This document shows positions 56,105-64,000 of a stretch of 64,000 bases of DNA, in pieces. Within the stretch, counting starts at the first letter, position 1, and every line of letters starts with the position of its first letter. The DNA comes from Heterohyrax brucei (lineage: Eukaryota > Chordata > Mammalia > Hyracoidea > Procaviidae). The position numbers and the translations under genes were made by a program. The DNA lies in the NCBI GenBank assembly GCA_028571685.1, contig CM053154.1, positions 16,400,001-16,464,000 on the forward strand, given 5' to 3'. The notes beneath the pieces were generated by a model. It worked only from the letters and a program-made list of their open reading frames with translations. It was not told the DNA's origin and searched no databases.

Positions 56105-56760
56105 TGTATATATTGGCATATGAACAGAAAATATATTAACAGATGCATAAATGAGACAGTTTTTTAAATTACAATTTTGGATACTATAAATTTCCCCTTA
56201 TTGGGTAAAGAATGTCTTACACAGAAATCTGCCAGATTCCTTCAACAGAGAACAGTAACAGCTGGCTGTGTTTGCTGCCATCAAATTTTGTGTTAATGAG
56301 AACCACCTTTGTACTTTTAGGAAATAACCAGAAATACTTTTCCAAGGGAAAAAAAATTCCATGTTCACTGACTGCAGAATAAATTGGGTGAATATGGCAG
56401 AGAATAACAAAAATTTCTGATAGGGTTTCAGAAGACTACATAGATTTTTATTCCTACTCACATTAATATGAATTTTGGTTCCCCAAAACTTTGAATTTGG
56501 TTTTGTCTGTTTTACCTTGAATCTATCACGCAAAAAGGAAATTGCAGGCATCTGCGCCATGCATTTGTAAAGAGCTAATGAGGTGAATTAATAATATATT
56601 CTTTCAATTGTGGGATATTCAGAATATGCGACAAAACAATACCAGTCCTTCAGAGGAAACACAAGACTCTTACTAGCTTACCTAATCAAGTTAATGAGCT
56701 CCAGCCAGATACCCTCTTGCCAAAATCAAAGCAATTAAAGCTACCCTTTGTGGTTCTCAA
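56105..56760. other. AT-rich unique DNA
   Basis: No gene. The 120-codon minus frame 56198-56560 has no domain or exon context. Confidence 0.45.
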
Positions 56761-56963
56761 GAAGCCCTGGTGGGGCAGTAGGTAAACTGATGGGCTGCTA
56801 ACCAAAAGGTCAGCTTGTTTGAACCCACCAGCCATGCCAAAGGAGAAAGATGTGACAGTCTGCGTCTGAAAAGATTTACAGGCTTGGAAAGCTATGGGCG
56901 CAGTTCCGCTCTGTCTTACAGGGTTCTTACGAGGCAGAATATACTCGATGAATTGTTTTGGTT
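56761..56963 (+). repeat. AfroSINE (long subtype), sense
   Basis: AGAAGCCCTGGTGGGGCAGT, AGGAGAAAGATGTGACAGTC, GGCAGAATATACTCGATGAA. Confidence 0.9.
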
Positions 56964-58792
56964 ATTCTTGTGATGCCTGAAAGTTCTCCCTTTTGAGGAG
57001 ACAAATTCTCTATAATGAGGATCCAAGTGATCCTACAGTATTTAGAGAAGAAGCATTTTGAAACAGAAGAAACTGAGGAATATGTTACCCATCAAATGGA
57101 TTCAATGACACAGAAGGAACTGACAGGAGATTTCTAAGAATTTACCTTGAAACGCACTCATCTGCTCCAAATGCAGTGTAATTCTATGTGCAATTTAATT
57201 TGAACTATTGTCATGGAGTTTTTGAATGAAAACACGTAGGTCCTTATTTATTTGTCAAAGTCTGCATTTCAAAAGAGAAAGATAAAGCCAGCAAGCCCAG
57301 TCTCAGATCGGTTCTTGGATGAAGCTCCCAGAATGCGGCAGTTCAGAGACAACATTTGGCCTTGTACTCCCCTAGACTTCCAGAACACTGTCCCCAGCTT
57401 TCACTGCTTCCTGAGCTGATTTTCTCACTTCATAAATGTCCCCACTGTCAGTTTTCTTTCTTGGCCACCTAGATTTTGCAATATAATGATGGATGCTATT
57501 TCATAGATTGCATCATTTATCACTAAAAGAGTATGTTTAAAATAAGATGAGTAGGTGATTTTTTTTTTCCACCTGGGTGTGAAAGAACACCTTCGACGAG
57601 AGAAAATGCCCACAAATGCTGTGGGCAGCAGATGCTGCCACAAGGCCTTGCTCTGCACTTTAAGTCAACCAAGAGTTTCATGGACATTTCAGGAGTCCCC
57701 TGTCAGCATCAGTAGTAAAAGGCATCATCAGAGATAAACCAGACTGATCTCCTCCAACCTTATGACCATAATTCTAATATCTAAACTGAATATTCTCTCA
57801 GCAGTAACCTCCCTCAACACTAATTTGGCAGAGAAGCAAACAGGCTATTGAGCAAACCAGTAAACCAAAGGTGCCAGACACTAAAAATGTACCATTAAGC
57901 TGATAAAATATCTCTCCATGTGAGTGGGCATCATTATGGGGCAAGTATTTCTTAGGACCTAAAGTTCACTGGCTCTTTCTCCAAACCTGACAGTGTCCTT
58001 CATGAACTATCAAACACATCATACCGTAAGCTATTAAAGGAAATACAAAGAGTGTATTTCTCTAAATAATCTTTTCCTGTAGCAGGTAAACTTACTGCAC
58101 TTGAAAAAAAAAAATCATGTGAAAAACTAGCAGGAGCAATTTCCAAAGGATGATCTGGAGGAAAAGAGTCTTACTCTAGGGGCACTGTGAATCACATAAA
58201 AAGCCTTTATACAGCACCATCACTGCATGTTTTAACAAAGATACGAATGAAAATAGGTGACGAATGAGAGTGGCAGAGAAAGAATCACACTACCAAGTGC
58301 TCAATCAAATGTCTTTGTGTTCAATAAATAGCTTTAAAATTAACTGTATTAGAACTGGTGAAAAATGGACCTGCTTCAACTTCTCATTCTGCACTTAATA
58401 GGCTCCACATTCTTAACACAACATCAGCTGCCATTCCTCCCGCTGTGGCGATGGCCTGCCACCCACGGCGACCCGGGTGTGGGGACAAGATGAAAGGCTG
58501 CTCTCCGAGGGCTTCTCTGGCTTTTCTGTGATGAACGCTCATGATTTCATGTATCAGCTGCACAGAAAGCTAAGTTCGCCCCCAAAGCTAGTCTCACTTG
58601 TGCAAACGTGGATGAGCGTAGATGCCTAAGGAGGAAACGACAAGGGATGTGGTGGTCGTTGTTTCAGCTGGACCTCCATGTCCCACTAACGTATAACTGA
58701 AAGAAAACCATTCTGAGAACATCACCATAACTTACGGAAATACAGATATTTACCTTCTTTGCAATTTGGCTACAACCTTGGCAAAAATTCTT
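56964..58792. other. Unique DNA
   Basis: No gene, RNA or mobile element recognised. 58430-58640 is more GC- and CpG-rich than the surroundings, with no clear structure. Confidence 0.45.
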
Positions 58793-58834
58793 TTACCTAC
58801 CTATCTACCTACCCACCCACCTACCTACCTATGA
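58793..58834 (+). repeat. (CTAC)n microsatellite
   Basis: ACCTACCTATCTACCTACCC and ACCCACCTACCTACCTATGA, at the 3' edge of an antisense L1 3' UTR, perhaps grown from its tail. Confidence 0.9.
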
Positions 58835-59270
58835 TAAGACACTGGGTGAAAGTTTACAACACAATTCAAATTTGCAAGCCTGCCTATCTGCAGCTCCCTC
58901 TGCTTTCTGTGCCCGGTGACAGCACACTCCCCCTTTCCATTCCATACATAATCATATCCTCTTAACAGTCTCCCGTCCCCTCCTCCCCACCCTCTCCACT
59001 CCCCTCTAGAAGGACGCCAGTAGGATGACATCCTATAGATGCATAGAACCATCAAGCGCACACACGACATGGTCACTCTGTCTCCGAGTCCATTCCATTC
59101 CTATCTGAAGAGTTGACCTCAGTAACGATCAATGATCACGGGCAGCATCAGTTCTAAGGGCCACACTTCCAAGGGAACTCTCAGGCCTTCAGACCATCAG
59201 TTGTGGTCTTTTAGTGGAGTTCTTAGGGTGTACCCCTGTTTTTCTTGTGTTGTCACTGGGACTGGTAAAA
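58835..59270 (-). mobile_element. L1 3' UTR fragment, antisense
   Basis: AGCCTGCCTATCTGCAGCTC, GTGACAGCACACTCCCCCTT, GATGACATCCTATAGATGCA match 48908-49080 in order (there AGCACACTCCTCCTTTCCAT, GACAGCATCCTATAAATGCA). Confidence 0.8.
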
Positions 59271-59570
59271 ATTCCTTAAGTGGTCCCTCAGAGTCTCTTT
59301 TCTAAACTTACGCCAGAAGATTACAACGAGCAGATTAGTTACACTACTTATATGTACTTATTTTCAGGGTTAATACATATTCAGGAGCTTAATGAACTCT
59401 GTTCAATATAGCGTTATGGTTAAATGCAAGGGTATCAGAGTCAGAAAGACCAGAGCTCACATGTACAACCAGCCAGTTATGAACTGTGTCATCGAGAACG
59501 ACACACAGAAGCTCAAAGATGACACTTACATTGTGGAACTGTTGAATGGCTTACCAAAGGACAGCCCTGT

Positions 59571-59648
59571 GGCACAGGAAGCCGCAAGGTTACAACCAGA
59601 ACTGATTCTGTTTGGGCTCAGGCTGTTAATGAGCTCAGGTAGCAGCAC
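59571..59648 (+). repeat. 77-bp duplicated segment, copy 1
   Basis: GGCACAGGAAGCCGCAAGGT ... GAGCTCAGGTAGCAGCAC. About nine tenths identical to 60038-60114. Confidence 0.85.
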
Positions 59649-60037
59649 ACCTCAAATGGTGGTACAGTTGTCTTTTGGTATCTGAGGGGTGCTGATTCCA
59701 GGAAGCCCCATGGATAACAAAATCTAAGAATGCTCGTGTTTCTTATACGAAATCTCATAGGATTTACATAGAACTTACACACATTCCTTCAAATACTTTA
59801 AATCCTTCCATTAAGTACCTAGTACAAATAAATGCTCTGTAAACAGTTGTTACACTGCATTGTTTAGGGATGGTGATGAGAAAAAAGTTTCTTTTCCACA
59901 AACAGTTTTGACCCCTGGTTGGTTGAATTCACAGATGCAGAACTCTTGGATAGAGGACTAAATGTATATGTAAAGCAACTTGCACAGTGTCCAGCACATA
60001 AACAGTTATTCTAAACATTTTCCTCAATGTCACCGCT

Positions 60038-60114
60038 GCACAGGAAGCCACGAGGTCACAACCAGAGCTGATTTTGTTCGGGCTCAGGCTGTTAATGACC
60101 TCAGGTAGCAGCAC
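60038..60114 (+). repeat. 77-bp duplicated segment, copy 2
   Basis: GCACAGGAAGCCACGAGGTC ... GACCTCAGGTAGCAGCAC. Flanking sequence differs from copy 1. Confidence 0.85.
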
Positions 60115-60588
60115 TGTACACGTGCACAGTACTTGAAACAAACAGCGAAGGCTTGTGAAAGAAGTGGCGTCTTCTAGTTCTCTTTCTCTCTGTCCTCTCT
60201 GACGTTACGTCCCTCTTGGTTTTTTCTCTTCTGAAATCTTCATTTATTCATTCAACTATCAGTATGTATAAATGGCTAAGCACATAGGTGGTGCAATACT
60301 AACAAATCAGTTTTCTAAATGCAATTCAGATCTTTTCCTCTTTAAGGAAGTTTAGAGTCTGGTAAAGTTTATTAATTTTCACCCGTAGCTGGTTCAATAC
60401 ACTCTCCTGGGCATATGGGAAGACTATATTCCACCATCCCATTTAATTGGAGGGACTAATTTTCAGCCAATGAAATGTCAGCAGAAGTGACATGCCACTT
60501 CCGGGCCAGGGCATTTAAGAGACCATAAGGTACTTTTACACTCTGTGGCAACCTTCAAAAGCACTCAGCAGAAAAATGACATTATAAG

Positions 60589-60742
60589 ATGAACCTGCTG
60601 ATGTTGAGCTGATTCTGACTCATACTGACCCTATAGACAGAGTAGAACTACCCCATAGAATTTCCAAGGAGCACCTGCTGGATTTGAACTGCTGACCTTT
60701 AGATTAGCAGCCATAGACAGCGTTTGACTACTACGCGATCAG
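60589..60742 (-). repeat. AfroSINE, antisense
   Basis: ATGTTGAGCTGATTCTGACT, GAATTTCCAAGGAGCACCTG, GACCTTTAGATTAGCAGCCA. Confidence 0.9.
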
Positions 60743-61989
60743 ATGAGGGAAGCCTAAATCCCCAGGTCACTGAATGGCTTAGTGCCTTAGCCAGTCCCCA
60801 CTGGCTGGATTTGAATGAAAATTAAACATATTTTTCCTTGTGCAGCAGCTTGTAGATAATGACACTGAATGCAGAAAGGCAAAAAAAATCCATGGAATTA
60901 AATATTGTAGAGGATAATGAGTATCACAGTAGAGAATCTGGAGAGGACTTCAGGTAGAGAAGGTGTCATTCAAGTTTAATCTTGAAAGACAAGTACTCTT
61001 CAACAGGCAATACGACAGAGGGTATTTCACATGTGAGGACCAATCACAGACAGAAGAAGAGGGGTAAGAACCTATAGGAGAGTGCCGCTTAGCTGCCGGA
61101 GTCTGAGCAAGTTACTAGTGTTAAAATAGTGCGAAAAAGCCTGTATGATCCCTGCTGTAATAGTTTACAGCCTTATGGAGAGACATATTAATAAAAGAAT
61201 CACAGAAAAATGAATGCTGAGTAACCACTGTGACAGCTATGCAGGAGGAAAATTGGTATAACATGACATCACAGAACAAGAAGAATGGACCTAATTAAGG
61301 AGGTGTGGGAAGGTTCCCTAGAAAGAACCGACAGGGATAAGAGCAAAAGAAAAACAGGTGTGGAGTATGTAGATTACAGTGGCATGAGAGTGCCAGGCAG
61401 GGGCAGCAAGCTGTGGAAGGACTGCTGCCTTAGAGAACATCATACAAGTGTGGACCATCATGTGCAGAACAGATCACACATAACCACACTACGGATTTCC
61501 ATCTTTATCATGAGCATGACGGATGGTCACTGGGCTACTGTGGTGGCAAGATCCAGTATGTGCATCCAAAGGATTACTCAGTCTGCACCGTGGGAAATAA
61601 ACCAGAAGGAATAAAAAACAGAAGCAGGGTACAAGTTAGGAAGAAATTCTTAAAAAAGAAAGAAAAGAAAAAAAAATCAAGGTTTAGACAACATAGCTTA
61701 GACAAGGATGGTGGCAGTGGAGAAAGAGATGGAAAAACTAGGAAGGATACGAGAGATAGGAAACTCGGTGACAAATTAGATACACGAGTGAAACAGAGGA
61801 AAGATTCCAGCTTGTATGATAGATTGGATGGCTACACTATGCACTGAGATAAGGACACATGGAAAAAGCATTAGGTTTGTTGAAAAAAAATCATAACTTC
61901 TATTTTGAACCTAATGAATTTGATAGGCCTTCGAGGCATCCACAAGGAGATGTCTGGGAGGCACCTCCACCCATGGACCCAAAGACCCA
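60743..61989. other. Unique DNA with L2-like antisense stretch
   Basis: About 60940-61330 has L2-like words in reverse (CAGCCTTATGGAGAGACATA, GAAGGTTCCCTAGAAAGAAC). The plus frames 61285-61614 (109 codons) and 61560-61847 (95 codons, Lys/Arg-rich) are composition-driven and show no family match. Confidence 0.4.
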
Positions 61990-62160
61990 TATAGTAATGT
62001 GTCTCCGGCTTAAATACGGGCAGCAACCACATGGGGATCTTGTTAAAGAGCAGGTGCTGCTTCTGCAGGGCCAAGGCAGACCCATGCTCCCACATTCTGA
62101 ACATGCTCCCAGGTGATGTGAACACTGCTGACCTCCAGACCACACTGTGGGTAGCAAGAG
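61990..62160 (+). repeat. MER5-like hAT-Charlie MITE
   Basis: TAATGTGTCTCCGGCTTAAA, CACATGGGGATCTTGTTAAA, GAACATGCTCCCAGGTGATG follow the MER5A order. Ancient. Confidence 0.6.
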
Positions 62161-62248
62161 CTTACAGAACACACCTATTTGGAGCTCAAATTTATCAGAG
62201 ATCTGTATTTAAAGCCTTGTTTATGGTCTGAGTACTCAGAGTATCCAG

Positions 62249-62405
62249 CCACCCACTGCCATTGAGTCGGGTCCAACTCATAGAGACCCTATAGGTCAGA
62301 GTAGAATAGCCCCATAGAGTTTCTAAGGAGTGCCTGGTGGATTAGAACTGCCGACCTTTTGGTTAGCAGATGTAGCACTTAGTCCACTACGCCACCAGGG
62401 TTTCC
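62249..62405 (-). repeat. AfroSINE, antisense
   Basis: CCACCCACTGCCATTGAGTC, GACCTTTTGGTTAGCAGATG, CACTACGCCACCAGGGTTTC. Confidence 0.95.
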
Positions 62406-62411
62406 TACTTA

Positions 62412-62550
62412 GAGTACAGCTGCTAACAAAAAGACTGGTAGTTTGAACCCAGCTGCTTATCAGGAGAAAGATGTGACAGGGGAAGTTCTTTTGTCCTGTA
62501 GAGTTGGCATGAGTCAATATCAACTCAGCGGCAATGGGTTTGGTTTTGCA
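62412..62550 (+). repeat. AfroSINE (long subtype), sense, 5'-shortened
   Basis: GAGTACAGCTGCTAACAAAA, CAGGAGAAAGATGTGACAGG, GGCAATGGGTTTGGTTTT. Head-to-head with the previous copy. Confidence 0.9.
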
Positions 62551-63065
62551 TACACAGTGATAAGAGATGAGGGCCTAGAATTCAATCTTCAGTAGCATTA
62601 ATACTTAGTGGCTGGATAGAGGCACGTATGCCTGGAAGGAAAGCGTAAAAACGACAGATAGGTGGGAGGAAATTCAGGAGTCAAGGCGGAGTAGGGTGTC
62701 AGGAGAGAGAAGGTCTGGGTTGCTTTGATGGGTTAAAGGAGTCAGAACGCAGACTGGAGGGGGCTGAGGGACAAGTGGAAGGCAAAAGGACGGATATGGT
62801 ACAAGAGGGAAATTCCTCCGGGAATCTTGATGTGGAGAGGATACGAGAGATGAAGCCGTAGGGAGACAGGGGGACGAGGAGCCGAGCAGGTGGGAGAGCA
62901 AGAGGTTGGCAGTGGGAGGTGAAGGGGTTACTCCTTCTGCTTCTTTGAGTCTCAGTTTCATCATGACTCCTCTGTGAAGCCTTCCCTGACTCCCGCCCAG
63001 AACGCGGTGCTCCCTAGCCCACTCCGCAGCCACCGACCACAACAAGGACAATCGTATCCTATCGC
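62551..63065. other. GC-richer unique DNA with L2 piece
   Basis: 62945-63010 resembles sense L2 (CTGTGAAGCCTTCCCTGACT). The 139-codon minus frame 62674-63093 is Pro/Ser/Leu-rich and runs through this repeat. Not called as a gene. Confidence 0.45.
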
Positions 63066-63377
63066 AGCGGTTCCCAAAGTGTGATCCACACACCTTAGGG
63101 GTTCTGGAGGCCCTTTTAGGGTTTGCAAGGTAAAAGTGTTTTTCTAATAATATTAAGAGACTGTTAATTTTAATAACACCAAGACATTAAGCCAAGTGCC
63201 GTCGAGTCGTTATTTGCCTTTTTTGTGCTGAAATCTGTCATGATGGTGCCAATGGTGCGTAAAATTGCTGGAGCCTTAGCAGGAAGCAAGGCAGTGGTGC
63301 CAAATTCTACTAGTAGTTATGTTATTCTTCACTACTACATGTTTGAGGTCAAAAACGATACCAATTTCTCTTACTAC

Positions 63378-63537
63378 AAAAAAAAAAAAAAAGCCATCAA
63401 GCCAACTCCAACTTAGTCACCATACAGGACACAGAAGACTTGTCCCACAAACTTTCCAAGAAGTGACTAGTGGATCAGAATTGCCAACCTACTGTAGGTT
63501 AGTAGCCAGGGTGTTAACCACTGTTCAAACAGGGCTC
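63378..63537 (-). repeat. AfroSINE, antisense, within the hAT remnant
   Basis: AAAAGCCATCAAGCCAACTC, ACACAGAAGACTTGTCCCAC, GTGTTAACCACTGTTCAAAC. Diverged; the A-run lies at its left. A short SINE-like piece also occurs at about 63189-63210 (AGCCAAGTGCCGTCGAGTCG). Confidence 0.75.
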
Positions 63538-63855
63538 TGATGTATCTGAAGAATGCATTAATTTCATGGTTGCACTTGAAGAATGTCATCTATGTCACTG
63601 AACCTAGGAGCTGTAAAACTGGTGTAGGTTTTTAACAACAAAAAAGAAATTATTTTTAAAAAGAATGTGTTAATTTTATCAAATCTCACCTGTTAAACAC
63701 AAGTCTTTTTAATATTTTGAGTAATGAAACGAGAAGTACACAACACACTTTGGCTGCATACCGCAACATGATGGTTGTCTCACGGAGAAGTCTGTGTGTG
63801 AGTGCTTGCTGAGCTACCCATAGTTTTCAAGGAACATCATTTTTTTTTTTTTTTA

Positions 63856-63960
63856 AATGAATGAGTGACAAATGCTGGCTATTCGGACTTGTACATATGT
63901 TTGACATCTTCAAAGTAACCAAGTCTGAATAGTCAGCATTTGTCAGTCACTCACTCATTT
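63856..63960. repeat. Imperfect inverted repeat (arms about 37-41 bp)
   Basis: Left arm 63856-63892 (AAATGAATGAGTGACAAATG ... ATTCGGACTTG) and right arm about 63920-63960 (CAAGTCTGAATAGTCAGCAT ... CTCACTCATTT) are reverse complements with a few mismatches and one 4-bp gap, separated by about 27 bp. Confidence 0.9.
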
Positions 63961-64000
63961 CAAGGAAAACAACTGCCAACATTTGTGGCCAATGATAAAA

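Larger units (their letters stand above)
59271..60588. other. Unique DNA with MIR pieces and a 77-bp duplication
   Basis: 59405-59550 resembles sense MIR (GCGTTATGGTTAAATGCAAG, GTCAGAAAGACCAGAGCTCA). 59571-59648 and 60038-60114 are two copies of one segment. No gene; the 97-codon frame 59392-59685 runs through the MIR and the first duplicate copy. Confidence 0.5.
63066..64000 (+). mobile_element. hAT transposase remnant (Charlie/ZBED5-like), continues past window
   Basis: 63066-63180 has the start-like GGTTCCCAAAGTGTGATCCA and TTTTTCTAATAATATTAAGA. A decayed plus-strand transposase follows. 63225-63345 reads as MMVPMVRKIAGALAGSKAVV. Near 63690-63830 it reads NTSLFNILSNETRSTQHTL and then a MVVSRRSLCVSA stretch in place of the family's 'EVRWLSRGK' motif. 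The end reads SLQGKQL-like (SFQGKQLPTFVANDK) at 63955-64000. An AfroSINE (63378-63537) is inserted, and 63856-63960 contains a local inverted duplication. Stops throughout; inactive. Confidence 0.7.

Noticed and set aside
62674-63093. 139-codon Pro/Ser-rich minus-strand frame
   Set aside because: GC-rich sequence crossing an L2 fragment on the other strand; no domain, no exon signals.

Overview
The window is mammalian non-coding DNA, almost certainly from an afrotherian and most likely a proboscidean (elephant lineage). The main evidence is about 45 copies or fragments of the tRNA-derived afrotherian SINE (AfroSINE). These have a head reading GGTTAAGTGCTACGGCTGC, a B-box-like TTTGAATCCACCAG, a body ending TATGAGTCAGAATTGACTC, and a CAATGGGTTTGGTTTT tail. 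They occur together with RTE/BovB-type LINEs that share the SINE's 3' end, with L1 copies carrying a distinctive 3' UTR, and with one family of MaLR-like solo LTRs. Ancient mammalian-wide repeats (MIR, L2, MLT1, MER5-like hAT) confirm a placental mammal. I recognise no functional protein-coding gene and no tRNA, rRNA or other RNA gene. All long open frames are either inside transposons or lack any family resemblance.

Layout. About 15-2341 is one RTE LINE with its 5' half inverted. 2.4-9.5 kb is unique or ancient-repeat DNA with scattered AfroSINEs, one unexplained 166-codon open frame (6528-7028), and a patch of ACATATGT motifs (5.37-5.73 kb). 9.6-10.2 kb holds two mariner transposase remnants facing opposite ways. 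10.4-18.6 kb is AT-rich unique DNA with AfroSINEs, one nested in another (15.52-15.88 kb). 18.6-20.1 kb has an ancient repeat and an RTE 3' end; 20.9-21.3 kb has a second nested SINE pair. 26.80-27.72 kb is an 18-unit, 51-bp minisatellite. 30-36 kb is dense in SINE, MLT1, LTR, MIR and L2. 36401-37894 is a 1.5-kb betaretrovirus-like (class II ERV) remnant on the minus strand, bounded by a 6-bp target duplication and containing thirteen 12-bp repeats. 38.8-40.5 kb holds L1 pieces with two AfroSINEs inserted at the same site. 44.5-45.8 kb is a second 5'-inverted RTE. 45.9-48.3 kb is an L1 broken up by MIR, RTE, SINE and LTR insertions. 48.86-50.79 kb is an L1 3' end abutting a Tc1/mariner transposase (50.79-51.43 kb). 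52-63 kb is mostly unique DNA with SINEs, an LTR and another L1 3' UTR. From 63.07 kb to the window end is a hAT transposase remnant with a local inverted duplication.

The elements can be read as a relative timeline. MIR, L2, hAT and mariner remnants are oldest. L1 and RTE are intermediate. AfroSINEs and MaLR-like LTRs inserted into them. The GC- and CpG-rich ERV with its near-perfect 12-bp array looks youngest. Family names come from pattern recognition without a database search, and element boundaries are approximate unless a target duplication is cited.
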